Of a stretch of 64,000 bases of DNA, positions 1-7,971 are shown piece after piece (the stretch's first letter is position 1; the number at the start of each line of letters is the position of its first letter). The stretch comes from Macrococcus brunensis (GTDB taxonomy: Bacteria > Bacillota > Bacilli > Staphylococcales > Staphylococcaceae). The translations under genes and the position numbers were made by a program. The stretch is taken from NCBI RefSeq assembly GCF_004359615.1, contig NZ_SCWA01000001.1:1-64000 (forward strand). Direction: 5' to 3'. Below the pieces are notes generated by a model. The model was not told the origin of the DNA. It ran no database searches and worked only from the letters and a program-made list of their open reading frames with translations.

Positions 1-44
1 ACACATTTCCATTTAACTTCACTTGAATAAGCAATTCTCTGCAT
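1..44 (-). CDS. IS3-type transposase OrfA, N-terminal fragment (cut by window edge)
   Basis: The frame opens at the ATG at 44-42, seven to nine bases after an AGGAGTG ribosome binding site, and gives MQRIAYSSEVKWKCV before the window ends. This start resembles the helix-turn-helix OrfA proteins of IS3/IS150-group elements, which typically begin with a Y-S-x-E-x-K-x-K pattern. OrfA binds the element ends and is normally fused by frameshift to the OrfB integrase. Only about 14 residues are visible, so the call leans on the inverted-repeat-like sequence at 101-126 and on family knowledge. Whether the gene is intact cannot be judged. Confidence 0.45.
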   Translation of the reverse strand, partial: MQRIAYSSEVKWKC

Positions 45-47
45 AAT

Positions 48-96
48 AAAACACTCCTATCAAATTCATTTTATATGAATTCAACAAGAGTGTTTT
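48..96 (-). promoter_or_regulatory. Hairpin that can sequester the transposase ribosome binding site
   Basis: On the minus strand AAAACACTC (96-88) can pair with GAGTGTTTT (56-48), a perfect 9-bp stem. The 3' arm contains most of the AGGAGTG ribosome binding site of the downstream frame. The loop holds a second inverted repeat (ATTCAT/ATGAAT) and a TATAAA. RNA entering from outside would fold and mask the site, while RNA starting in the loop would not. The plus strand also ends in a T run, so it may double as a terminator. Confidence 0.45.
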
Positions 97-161
97 TTAT
101 TCTGTCCCATTAATTGGGGTCAGTCCGCTTTTCCTATCAAAAGAGCCGATGCTTTTATATT

Positions 162-479
162 TTATTTCACGAAATGCTGCTCAACATACTTCGTCAGCTG
201 TGGCAGTTGAATATAGCCATCCGCAACAATTTCATCATTCATTGTAATGAGTGGATAGAAAAGTTCATCGTCCTGAATTCGCTCAACGATAGACTGATCA
301 TAATCTGAGTGATTTTCAGTATCATTGATATCGATATAGTTGAAAGTAAAATCCAGATGATCGAACTTACGCTTTAAGTTCGGCTGTACCCAGTCGTAGA
401 TATCTTTAGATGTTGGTGCATTGACACAGCTTGCGCAGACAACATCTGCACCGTAAATATTTACTTTTACTTGTTCCAT
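162..479 (-). CDS. YuzD-like protein (DUF1462)
   Basis: A 105-residue cytoplasmic protein of the DUF1462/YuzD family, predicted to have a thioredoxin-like fold. A C-A-S-C motif lies near residues 15-18 after a short beta strand, which fits a thiol-redox or metal-handling role, but the function is not established. I chose the ATG at 479 because AGGGGG ends six bases before it; an upstream in-frame TTG at 485 would touch the ribosome binding site. The gene is divergent from nfu, a pairing also seen in other Firmicutes and suggestive of a link to iron-sulfur or sulfur metabolism. Confidence 0.75.
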   Translation of the reverse strand: MEQVKVNIYGADVVCASCVNAPTSKDIYDWVQPNLKRKFDHLDFTFNYIDINDTENHSDYDQSIVERIQDDELFYPLITMNDEIVADGYIQLPQLTKYVEQHFVK

Positions 480-560
480 GTGCAACCCCCTTAAATAATT
501 GTATAAACTATGCTATAGTGATTATACTATACAGTAAGTGAATAAAGAAAGGAGTCTACT

Positions 561-803
561 ATGACGACTGAACAACAAACTCAATTTGATCAAGTCAGTG
601 AAGTGCTTGATAAATTACGTCCATTCCTTTTACGTGACGGCGGTGACTGCGAACTTGTTGACGTAGAAGATGGTATCGTTAAACTACGTTTACTAGGCGC
701 ATGTGGTACATGCCCTTCTTCTACTATTACGCTTAAAGCAGGTATCGAACGTGCGCTGTTAGAAGAAGTGCCTGGCATCGTAGAAGTTGAACAAGTATTT
801 TAA
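561..803 (+). CDS. nfu: Nfu-type iron-sulfur cluster scaffold/carrier (NifU C-terminal domain)
   Basis: An 80-residue stand-alone NifU C-terminal domain. The C-G-T-C motif (about residues 49-52, in GACGTCPSS) is the conserved CxxC that holds a 4Fe-4S cluster between two subunits. Family members receive clusters from SUF and deliver them to enzymes such as aconitase, biotin synthase and lipoyl synthase; bioB lies directly downstream, lipA at 8704 and the suf operon at 15292. AAAGGAG precedes the ATG at good spacing, and a strong hairpin terminator follows the stop codon directly. The length is normal for the Gram-positive Nfu family. Confidence 0.9.
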   Translation: MTTEQQTQFDQVSEVLDKLRPFLLRDGGDCELVDVEDGIVKLRLLGACGTCPSSTITLKAGIERALLEEVPGIVEVEQVF

Positions 804-832
804 GACTACTCTTCGGAGTGGTCTTTTTTTAT
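803..832 (+). terminator. Rho-independent terminator after nfu
   Basis: GACTACTC, loop TTCG, GAGTGGTC, then seven T residues. It isolates nfu from bioB. Confidence 0.9.
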
Positions 833-839
833 TCTATTA

Positions 840-884
840 TTGTCAAACACTAAATGTTAACCTATTATTATTTTATGTTTACAT
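840..884 (+). promoter_or_regulatory. bioB promoter with BirA-type operator
   Basis: A -35 TTGTCA (840-845) and -10 TATTAT (863-868) are separated by 17 bases. The inverted repeat ATGTTAAC (854-861), 15-base spacer, GTTTACAT (877-884) matches the pattern of Gram-positive BirA operators. The operator covers the -10 and the transcription start, so biotinyl-AMP-bound BirA would block RNA polymerase. The right half-site ends three bases before the bioB ribosome binding site. Confidence 0.75.
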
Positions 885-898
885 TTAGGGGGATTATG

Positions 899-1900
899 AT
901 GCAATATGCTGAAAAAGTAATGAATGGCTACACTTTAACAAAGGAAGAAGCACTCAACGTACTACAGACACCTGATTCAAAAATACTTGCTTTAATTGAT
1001 GATGCCTATCAGATTCGTCACCACTACTACGGGAATGCTGTCAAACTGAATATGATCTTAAACGCAAAAAGCGGGCTTTGTGCTGAAGACTGCGGGTATT
1101 GCGGTCAGTCTGTCAAAGCTGATACCGGCTGCAGTCAGTATGCACTTGTGGATGAGGAGAAGTTAATAGAAGGTGCTGAAGCGGCCGTCAACAACCAGGT
1201 CGGTACATACTGCATTGTTATGAGCGGCCGTAAACCGACGAACCGGGAAGTCGACCGGGTCACAGATGCAGTGAAATCGATCAAGTCACTCCATCCTTCA
1301 CTGAAAATATGTGCCTGTCTCGGACTGTCGACAGAAGACCAAGCGCAGAAACTGAAAGATGCAGGTGTTGACCGCTACAATCATAATATCAATACGAGCG
1401 AACGCTACCACGATGAGGTTGTTTCGACGCATAGTTATCAGGACCGGGTCAAAACGATTGAAATCATGAAGGCACATCACATTTCTCCTTGTTCCGGCGT
1501 CATCTGCGGAATGGGTGAAACAGATGAAGACATCGTCAATATGGCTTTTGCACTTAAAGAAATAGACGCAGACAGTATTCCAGTGAACTTCCTCCATGCC
1601 ATTAAAGGGACGAAGTTCCAGGATAAAGATGAACTGACACCTAATCGCTGTCTGAAGATCCTGGCACTTTTCCGCCTGATCAATCCGACGAAGGAAATCC
1701 GTGTTTCTGGCGGTCGTGAAGTGAACTTACGTTCGTTGCAGCCTCTCAGTCTTTATATCGCCAACTCTATCTTTGTAGGCGATTATCTTGTGACAAATGG
1801 TCAGCCTAATGAAGAGGATTACCAGATGATTCAGGACTTAGGTTTTGAAATAGAAACCAATGCTTTTCATACAGACCCCTCTATAGTTAAAACCCTTTAA
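899..1900 (+). CDS. bioB: Biotin synthase
   Basis: A 333-residue radical SAM enzyme that inserts sulfur into dethiobiotin in the last step of biotin synthesis. The signature C-x3-C-x2-C is present in [11 protein letters not shown], and the YNHNINTSE and GMGETDED stretches are typical of the family. AGGGGG at 887-892 fits the ATG at 899 best (six bases) rather than the adjacent ATG at 896; a start at 854 is ruled out because it lies inside the operator. No other bio gene is in the window, so the gene is solitary here and the cell may import dethiobiotin or encode the rest elsewhere. It has its own promoter and terminator. Confidence 0.95.
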   Translation: MQYAEKVMNGYTLTKEEALNVLQTPDSKILALIDDAYQIRHHYYGNAVKLNMILNAKSGLCAEDCGYCGQSVKADTGCSQYALVDEEKLIEGAEAAVNNQVGTYCIVMSGRKPTNREVDRVTDAVKSIKSLHPSLKICACLGLSTEDQAQKLKDAGVDRYNHNINTSERYHDEVVSTHSYQDRVKTIEIMKAHHISPCSGVICGMGETDEDIVNMAFALKEIDADSIPVNFLHAIKGTKFQDKDELTPNRCLKILALFRLINPTKEIRVSGGREVNLRSLQPLSLYIANSIFVGDYLVTNGQPNEEDYQMIQDLGFEIETNAFHTDPSIVKTL

Positions 1901-1926
1901 AGAATGGAATGTTCCATTCTTTTTCT
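1901..1926 (+). terminator. Rho-independent terminator after bioB
   Basis: AGAATGGAA and TTCCATTCT form a 9-bp stem with a very short loop, followed by a T-rich tail. The stem starts right after the stop codon. Confidence 0.75.
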
Positions 1927-1974
1927 TTTGAATCCATATATTTGGTTAAATTTTAATTAATTTAAGGGTTTACA

Positions 1975-2002
1975 TTGTATAAATCCTGTAAAAACTTATA
2001 AT
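1975..2002 (+). promoter_or_regulatory. Promoter of the formate dehydrogenase operon
   Basis: TTGTAT (1975-1980), 16-base spacer, TATAAT (1997-2002), about 45 bases before the start codon. No obvious operator palindrome is seen around it. Confidence 0.55.
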
Positions 2003-2048
2003 TAAGGTAGGCATAAAGTTTTTCATCAATTTTGAGAGGGGTTATTAC

Positions 2049-5018
2049 ATGAGTGAAGTTATGACTGGAACAATCCAAATCACTTTAAATGGCCAGCCAA
2101 TGGCAGTGCCAGCGGAAGCCAATCTTCTAGACTATTTAAGATTCAAAGGTATTGAAGTACCTGCTCTGTGTTATCATCCGGATCTTGGAGCAATCGAAAC
2201 ATGTGACGCATGTATTATTGAGGTTAACGGGGAACTCGTGCGTTCATGTAGCACTCAGTTAAATGAAGGCGACGTCGTCAGAACGGGTACAAGCGAAGCA
2301 TTCGAAGCACAGATGATCGCAATGGACCGCGTTTTACGCAACCACGAACTTTACTGTACAGTCTGTGATTTTAACAACGGTAACTGTACAGTCCATAATA
2401 CGGTTAAAAAATTAAAAATCGATCACCAGGCGACACATCAGTCTCCTAAAGGTGCACCTGTCAATCGCGGTAAATTCTACCGCTATGATCCTGACCAATG
2501 TATCCTCTGCGGTCGATGTGTACAGGCTTGTCAAAATGTCCAGGTTAATGAAACATTAATGATTGACTGGGAACTTGAACGTCCACGCGTTATCTGGGAC
2601 GGAAACGGTTCTACACTTATCGACGAATCATCTTGTGTCAACTGTGGGCACTGTTCAACTGTCTGTCCATGTAATGCCATGATGGAAGTCGGCATGGAAG
2701 GCGAAGCTGGTTTCTTAACGGGCATGCTGAAAGATGCATTCCGCCCGGCTGTAGAAGTCACTAAAGCCGTTGAAACGGGTTACACACCTCTTATGGCTAT
2801 TTCTGATATCGAAGCAGAAATGCGTGAAGACCGCATCAAAAAAACAAAGACAGTCTGTACTTATTGTGGTGTCGGCTGTTCATTCGAAGTCTGGACTAAA
2901 GGCCGTGACATTCTAAAAGTAGAACCAACGCCTGAATCTCCTGCAAACCAGATTTCTACATGTGTCAAAGGTAAATTCGGCTGGGATTTCGTCAACTCAG
3001 GTGAGCGCTTAACAAAACCTTTAGTACGTGAAGGCAACGAATTCCGCGAAGCATCTTGGGAAGAAGCTTACGAGCTGATTGCTAAGAACTTCAAAGAAAC
3101 AATTGAAAAACGCGGACCAGAACGTTTAGCGTTTATCACTTCTTCTAAATGTACAAACGAAGAATCTTACTTAATGCAGAAGCTCGCTCGTGCTGTTGTC
3201 GGTACAAATAACGTCGATAACTGTTCACGTTACTGTCAGTCTCCAGCTACAATGGGCTTATGGCGCACAGTCGGTTACGGCGGTGACTCTGGTTCTATCA
3301 CAGATATCGGCAGTGCAGAACTGATCATCGGTATCGGTACAAATACTGCAGAAGCTCACCCAGTAATCGCAACGCGTGTGAAAAGTGCACAAAAAGTGCG
3401 CGGGTCTAAGATTCTTGTCTCTGATATCCGTAAACATGAACTGGCTGAACGTGCTGATATGTTCATCCGTCCTAACCCAGCTTCTGACTTAGTCTGGTTA
3501 AATGCGGTCACTAAATATATCATCGACAATGACTGGCATGATAAAGAGTTCATCGCAAAACACGTCAACAACTTTGATGAACTGGTTAAAGGTCTTGAGA
3601 AATATACGATTGATTATGCTGTTCAGCATACAGGTCTGACTAAAGAAGAAATTATTAAAGTCGCTAATATGATTCATGAAGCAAAATCAACAGTTGTCAT
3701 GTGGGCAATGGGTATCACACAGCAACGTGGCGGTAGTGACGCTTCTACAGCGATCTCTAACCTCTTACTTGCAACAGGTAACTACATGAAGCCAGGTGCT
3801 GGTGCTTATCCGCTTCGCGGCCACAACAACGTACAAGGTGCGAGTGACATGGGTAGTATGCCAACTCACTTACCAGGCTACCAGAAGATTGACGACAAAG
3901 AAGCGCTTGCGAAGTTCAGCAAAGCATGGGGTCGTGAACTGAATCCTGAAAAAGGACAGAACAACCACCAGATGGTTGATGCGATGCATGACGGCGAACT
4001 TGATATCCTGTACTTAAAAGGTGAAGACATGGGTATCGTTGACTCTAACGTCAACTACGTTCGTGCTGGTTTCGAAAAACTGAAGTTCATGGTTGTACAG
4101 GATATCTTCTTCTCTAAAACAGCAGAATATGCAGATGTTGTCTTACCTGCTGCACCAAGCTTCGAAAAAACAGGTACATTTTCTAATACAGAACGTCGTA
4201 TTCAGCGTCTGTATCAAGTCATGGAGCCGCTTGAAGGTTCTAAACCTGACTGGATTATCATCCAGGAGATCGCTAACTTACTCGGTGCAAACTGGAACTA
4301 CACACATCCAAGTCAGATTATGGACGAAATCGCTGCACTGACACCTATTTATTCAGGTGTTAACTATGAACGCCTTGACGGCTTCAAGAGTTTACAATGG
4401 CCAGTACACGAAGATGGTACTGACTCACCTCTTCTTTTCACAGACGGCTTCCCGTTCGATGATAAGAAAGCTCGTTTCGCACCAGTTGACTGGACAGAAC
4501 CAACAGAATATCCGGCAGAATATGATATTCACGTCAACAACGGACGTCTGCTTGAACACTTCCATGAAGGTAATATGACTTATAAAGTCGAAGGACTTGT
4601 ACTTGAAACACCAGGTGCTTTCCTTGAGGTCTCTCATGAACTTGCAGCAGAACGCGGCTTAGAAGATGGTACACTAGTACGTCTGCAGTCTCCATACGGC
4701 CGTGTCGATGTGAAGACAGTTGTCACTGACCGCGTTTATGGTAAAGAGGTTTACTTACCAATGAACGATTCAGGCGACGCAGCCATCAACTTACTTTCAA
4801 GTTCTATCGCTGATAAAGATACATCAACACCAGCATACAAAGAAACAAAAGCGAAATTGATTATTTTAGATAAAGGTGGTAAATCACCACTCCCTAAAAC
4901 AAACTTCCGTTATGGTCATCGCGTACCTCAGATGGGCGTCAATGTTCAGAAGAAATGGGAACGTCGTGATTATGTCTTCCCTGGTACAATCGTTAAAGAA
5001 AGAAGAGGTGGTAAGTAA
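2049..5018 (+). CDS. Formate dehydrogenase alpha subunit, molybdopterin and Fe-S type
   Basis: A 989-residue enzyme predicted to oxidise formate to carbon dioxide. In order: an N-terminal 2Fe-2S ferredoxin-like domain (cysteines near residues 39-70), a Cys/His-rich NuoG-type segment, two 4Fe-4S motifs (CILCGRCVQAC and CVNCGHCSTVC), then a molybdopterin oxidoreductase domain starting at CTYCGVGC with its own 4Fe-4S motif, and a C-terminal dinucleotide-binding domain. In the active-site segment DNCSRYCQSP the metal ligand is cysteine (about residue 396), not selenocysteine. GAGAGGGG precedes the ATG. The stop overlaps the DUF1641 start as TAATG, the same pairing as Bacillus YrhE-YrhD. Diaphorase subunits are absent here, so the electron acceptor is unknown. 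Confidence 0.9.
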   Translation: MSEVMTGTIQITLNGQPMAVPAEANLLDYLRFKGIEVPALCYHPDLGAIETCDACIIEVNGELVRSCSTQLNEGDVVRTGTSEAFEAQMIAMDRVLRNHELYCTVCDFNNGNCTVHNTVKKLKIDHQATHQSPKGAPVNRGKFYRYDPDQCILCGRCVQACQNVQVNETLMIDWELERPRVIWDGNGSTLIDESSCVNCGHCSTVCPCNAMMEVGMEGEAGFLTGMLKDAFRPAVEVTKAVETGYTPLMAISDIEAEMREDRIKKTKTVCTYCGVGCSFEVWTKGRDILKVEPTPESPANQISTCVKGKFGWDFVNSGERLTKPLVREGNEFREASWEEAYELIAKNFKETIEKRGPERLAFITSSKCTNEESYLMQKLARAVVGTNNVDNCSRYCQSPATMGLWRTVGYGGDSGSITDIGSAELIIGIGTNTAEAHPVIATRVKSAQKVRGSKILVSDIRKHELAERADMFIRPNPASDLVWLNAVTKYIIDNDWHDKEFIAKHVNNFDELVKGLEKYTIDYAVQHTGLTKEEIIKVANMIHEAKSTVVMWAMGITQQRGGSDASTAISNLLLATGNYMKPGAGAYPLRGHNNVQGASDMGSMPTHLPGYQKIDDKEALAKFSKAWGRELNPEKGQNNHQMVDAMHDGELDILYLKGEDMGIVDSNVNYVRAGFEKLKFMVVQDIFFSKTAEYADVVLPAAPSFEKTGTFSNTERRIQRLYQVMEPLEGSKPDWIIIQEIANLLGANWNYTHPSQIMDEIAALTPIYSGVNYERLDGFKSLQWPVHEDGTDSPLLFTDGFPFDDKKARFAPVDWTEPTEYPAEYDIHVNNGRLLEHFHEGNMTYKVEGLVLETPGAFLEVSHELAAERGLEDGTLVRLQSPYGRVDVKTVVTDRVYGKEVYLPMNDSGDAAINLLSSSIADKDTSTPAYKETKAKLIILDKGGKSPLPKTNFRYGHRVPQMGVNVQKKWERRDYVFPGTIVKERRGGK

Positions 5019-5689
5019 TGGCTCAAGCTACTACAGTAATCAGAAGAACAGAAGTCGATGTTGAAGCCGTTCGCGCAAAAGAACTACGTGAACTAGAAGA
5101 TCAGCTGATCATGCATAAAGACACACTGCACAAACTGTTCCGCCTTCTTGACCAGCTGGATGACCACGAAGTCATCAACGCCTTAAATGCTGGACTTGCT
5201 AAAAGCGATCCGATTCTGACTCGTGTGTTAAAAGCAGTTAACGAGACAGAAACAGATAAAGCGATCCGTAATGGTCTCTTACTTGTCCAAGGACTCGGTA
5301 AATTCAACTTTGATGAGATTGAACCGATGATCTTAAAGTTCAATAAAGGTCTGAAATTATCGACTGAATATAACCAGAGTAAACCACTCGGCTGGTTAGG
5401 TCTTCTCAATGTACTGACAAATAAAGATTTCGTTGAAGGGTCTATCGTTCTAACGAAGTTTGTTAAAGGATTCGGTACAAGCTTTGAACAGCTCAAAAAA
5501 GAGCAAGGTATCATCGATCCAGTTCAGACAGATGTCGGTGACTTAGACAAAGCATCATCTATTGAACTTCCAAGCAAGGCTGCCCGCACACGTGAAGGCA
5601 ACCGCACTGCTGCAAATCCTAAAGTGAAGATGCTCGGCATGGTTGCAGGTGCTGCACTTTCTGTCGGTGCATTACTTCTTAAAAAATAA
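5018..5689 (+). CDS. DUF1641 protein, partner of formate dehydrogenase
   Basis: A 223-residue, mostly helical protein of the DUF1641 family, translationally coupled to the dehydrogenase by a one-base TAATG overlap. The N-terminal half has many charged and leucine-rich heptads that could form a coiled coil (about residues 15-60). The C-terminus has a glycine/alanine-rich hydrophobic segment ending in LLLKK that could contact the membrane. In Bacillus the homologue YrhD stands next to YrhE in the same order. A role as an accessory or electron-transfer subunit is inferred from this linkage, since no cofactor motif or conserved cysteine is seen. Confidence 0.75.
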   Translation: MAQATTVIRRTEVDVEAVRAKELRELEDQLIMHKDTLHKLFRLLDQLDDHEVINALNAGLAKSDPILTRVLKAVNETETDKAIRNGLLLVQGLGKFNFDEIEPMILKFNKGLKLSTEYNQSKPLGWLGLLNVLTNKDFVEGSIVLTKFVKGFGTSFEQLKKEQGIIDPVQTDVGDLDKASSIELPSKAARTREGNRTAANPKVKMLGMVAGAALSVGALLLKK

Positions 5690-5700
5690 TAGTCATAAAA

Positions 5701-5736
5701 AATAACCTGGAACTTTAAGTTCCAGGTTATTTTTAT
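5701..5736. terminator. Bidirectional terminator between convergent operons
   Basis: AATAACCTGGAACT pairs with AGTTCCAGGTTATT around a 3-base loop, with T-rich tails on both strands. It serves the formate dehydrogenase operon and the minus-strand dehydrogenase gene ending at 5733. Confidence 0.9.
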
Positions 5737-6686
5737 TTTACAGGCGTTTTAGGTTCTTCGCCGTTTACAATGTGTTTTGCATTATCCACGCAAAGCTGAA
5801 TCATGGCGTCGCGTGTTTCCACGGTCGCACTGCCGATATGCGGTAAGACAACGATATTCTTTTCTTTCAAGAAAGGATGTCCTTCTTTGATCGGCTCCTG
5901 ACGCAGCACATCAAGGCCAGCCGCTAAAATCTCACCATTTTGGACAGCTTCGAGTAAATCTTCTTCGACGACATGGCCGCCGCGGCCAATATTGATGAAG
6001 ATTGTGTCATCATTCATCTTCTGAAATGCTTCTTTATTGAAGATATTTTCTGTTTCTTTTGTGAGGGGTGCTGTACAGACGACATAATCTGTTTTTAAGA
6101 GCTCATCGAATGACACATATTTCGCGACCAGTTCCTTTTCAGCTTCTTCATGTCTTGAACGGGTATGATACATGATATCCATATCAAATCCTTTGCAGCG
6201 TCTGGCAAAGGCAGTACCGATAGAACCCATGCCGTATATACCGACTGATTTTCTGTAGACATCTTTTCCTGCCATCAAGTACGGCTCCCAGCCTTTCCAC
6301 TCTCTTGACTCCACTAAATGTGCCGCTTCAATGATGCGTCTCGCTGTTACAAGCATCAGGGTAAAACCGAGCTCCGCAGTTGTTTCAGTGAGGACATCAG
6401 GCGTATTGCAGACGATGATGCCTTTATCCCTGGCATAATCTACATCGATGTTATCGTAACCGACTGCGAGATTAATGACAGCTTTCAGCTTAGGACAATG
6501 ATCCAAGTACTCCTGGTCAATCTGATCACTCATCATCGTAATCACTACATCTGCGTCCTGACTTTCATTAAGCAGTTCTTCTCTTGGCATCGCCTTGAGT
6601 TTTTCATGATACATCTCAACATCTGCGACTGTTTTCAGGTCTTCAATAAAACGCTCTGGTATTTGTCTCGTAACTAAAACTTTCAT
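5733..6686 (-). CDS. D-isomer specific 2-hydroxyacid dehydrogenase (glyoxylate/hydroxypyruvate reductase type)
   Basis: A 317-residue NAD(P)-dependent dehydrogenase. The Rossmann motif G-M-G-S-I-G is near residues 151-156. The catalytic set is Arg in INIGRGG, Glu in RQEPI and His in LPHIGSAT, all present. It most resembles the GyaR/glyoxylate reductase branch; the substrate cannot be fixed from sequence. The start codon overlaps the stop of the NagD-like gene by four bases (ATGA), so the two are translationally coupled and probably share a transcript with the DUF86 gene. Confidence 0.85.
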   Translation of the reverse strand: MKVLVTRQIPERFIEDLKTVADVEMYHEKLKAMPREELLNESQDADVVITMMSDQIDQEYLDHCPKLKAVINLAVGYDNIDVDYARDKGIIVCNTPDVLTETTAELGFTLMLVTARRIIEAAHLVESREWKGWEPYLMAGKDVYRKSVGIYGMGSIGTAFARRCKGFDMDIMYHTRSRHEEAEKELVAKYVSFDELLKTDYVVCTAPLTKETENIFNKEAFQKMNDDTIFINIGRGGHVVEEDLLEAVQNGEILAAGLDVLRQEPIKEGHPFLKEKNIVVLPHIGSATVETRDAMIQLCVDNAKHIVNGEEPKTPVK

Positions 6687-7471
6687 TCTGTTCCCTCCTG
6701 ATAGATCTTAATGACATCATTCAAGTTTTTGACAGAATATGACGGCGGCACTTCTTCTGCCATCACCGCATCATATGTAGAGACACCGGTCTGGACATGC
6801 AGCGTATCAATCCCACTATTGATACCCGACAGAATATCTGTCATATAAAGGTCCCCTATCATGACGAGATCTTCTTTTGGCAGTCCAATCATCTCTACCG
6901 CTTTATTCATGATATGCACTTCCGGCTTGCCGATGAAGATAGGATCTACATCTGTCGCTACTGTCAGCACGCTGGTTAGTGCACCATTCCCAGGCAGCAG
7001 TCCTCGCTCGCTCGGCAAAGTACGGTCCGGATTTGTTGAAATAAATGTCGCACCATTACGGATGGCAAGTGCTGCATTCGCAAGCTTGTCATAAGTGATA
7101 TCTACATCGAGACCGATGACCACATAATCTGCTTCGATGTCGTCCACTATTTCAAGCCCCTCGTCAGTGAGCGCCTGTCTGATTCCTTTTCCGCCGACGC
7201 AGTGAACGCGAGCGCCTGGCTTTTCATCAGCAATATACATCGCTGTTGCCATGGCAGACGTCACCACGTTCTGAGCCGTGCACGGGAAACCCATGCCTGT
7301 CAGTTTCGCTGCTACTTCGTCTGGTGTTTTTGAAGCATTATTCGTCACAAATAAATAAGGCAGCTCATTTTGATAGAGATAGTCAATAAATTCCTTTGCC
7401 CCTTCTATCACGCGTGTTCCCGCATACATCGTCCCGTCAAGATCCAGCAGATACCCTTTATACTTTTTCAT
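6683..7471 (-). CDS. NagD-like HAD-superfamily (subclass IIA) sugar/nucleotide phosphatase
   Basis: A 262-residue cytoplasmic haloacid dehalogenase-type phosphatase. Motif I DLDGT with the nucleophile aspartate is near residue 10, the threonine/asparagine motif II is in FVTNN, and motif III/IV lie in IGKPE and MIGDLYMTDI. Homologues dephosphorylate nucleotide monophosphates or sugar phosphates; the natural substrate here is unknown. I chose the ATG at 7471 because AAGGAGG sits six bases before it. Its start lies inside the end of the DUF86 gene (14-base overlap), and its end overlaps the hydroxyacid dehydrogenase start, giving a tight three-gene operon. Confidence 0.85.
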   Translation of the reverse strand: MKKYKGYLLDLDGTMYAGTRVIEGAKEFIDYLYQNELPYLFVTNNASKTPDEVAAKLTGMGFPCTAQNVVTSAMATAMYIADEKPGARVHCVGGKGIRQALTDEGLEIVDDIEADYVVIGLDVDITYDKLANAALAIRNGATFISTNPDRTLPSERGLLPGNGALTSVLTVATDVDPIFIGKPEVHIMNKAVEMIGLPKEDLVMIGDLYMTDILSGINSGIDTLHVQTGVSTYDAVMAEEVPPSYSVKNLNDVIKIYQEGTE

Positions 7472-7895
7472 GGCTGCCTCCTTTTCCGAATGCCGACACA
7501 GGTCCAAGTTCGCGTTCAATAAATGATTCTACGGCATGCTGAAAGTTTTGATAAGCGTCAAGATTGTCACTGAAAGCTGACTTCAGTCTGCTATGGTCAA
7601 TTTGTGTATAGTCACGAACCATCCACTGTCTCATCGGCAACGTCGCTGATATCTTCTTAGCATCCTCACTTGTGATCACTTTCTCCATCTCCATGATATC
7701 AATCACGTCCTGGTAACTGCCCGGATCACGCATAATAAAGCCATCTATCATCATATTGCCGACATCGACCGTGCTTTCAATCAGCATATGACAGATACGT
7801 TCAAGCGCGTAGCCTTCTGCAGCGGTGAAATCAGCTGTCAGCCGGGTAATATAATTGAGTTTTAATGCGAGTTCATCTCTGTCTACAAAATACAT
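7458..7895 (-). CDS. DUF86 family protein (YutE-like, HepT fold)
   Basis: A 145-residue all-helical protein of the DUF86 family. HepT toxins of this fold carry an R-x4-6-H RNase motif; here the equivalent stretch MRQWMVRDYTQIDH has arginines but the usual R-N-x-x-x-H-x-Y pattern is not intact. No MNT-type nucleotidyltransferase antitoxin lies next to it; instead it heads an operon with a phosphatase and a dehydrogenase, as in the conserved Bacillus yutE-yutF order. I infer a domesticated housekeeping homologue rather than a toxin. A good GGAGG precedes the ATG. Confidence 0.75.
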   Translation of the reverse strand: MYFVDRDELALKLNYITRLTADFTAAEGYALERICHMLIESTVDVGNMMIDGFIMRDPGSYQDVIDIMEMEKVITSEDAKKISATLPMRQWMVRDYTQIDHSRLKSAFSDNLDAYQNFQHAVESFIERELGPVSAFGKGGSHEKV

Positions 7896-7971
7896 GTTAT
7901 CGCCTCCATCCCTAGTTTAACAAATTTTCTTATCACCTTCATTACTGATATACTTGAGACGGAGGGATATT

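Larger units (their letters stand above)
1..127 (-). mobile_element. End of an IS3-family-like insertion sequence (partial)
   Basis: The minus strand starts near 126 with GGACTGACCCC followed by AATTAATGGGACAGA, which resembles the terminal repeats of IS3-family (IS150-group) elements as I remember them. About 80 bases further in, a ribosome binding site and ATG open a reading frame that looks like a helix-turn-helix orfA. The element leaves the window at base 1, so the other end, the target duplication and the transposase core cannot be seen. The exact boundary is inferred. It sits just beyond the stop codon of the yuzD-like gene at 162, so no gene appears to be broken. Confidence 0.5.

Noticed and set aside
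854-898. Longer N-terminus for bioB from ATG 854
   Set aside because: This ATG is the first base triplet of the BirA-type half-site and lies inside the promoter; AGGGGG at 887-892 points to 899.
1298-1597. 99-codon open frame on the minus strand inside bioB
   Set aside because: No ribosome binding site and no family likeness; bioB on the other strand is fully conserved.
5101-5514. 137-codon frame opposite the DUF1641 gene
   Set aside because: Ser/Arg/Leu-rich composition typical of an antisense frame, with no start signal.
7458-7895. HepT-MNT toxin-antitoxin module
   Set aside because: There is no nucleotidyltransferase gene next to the DUF86 gene, and the RNase motif is not intact.
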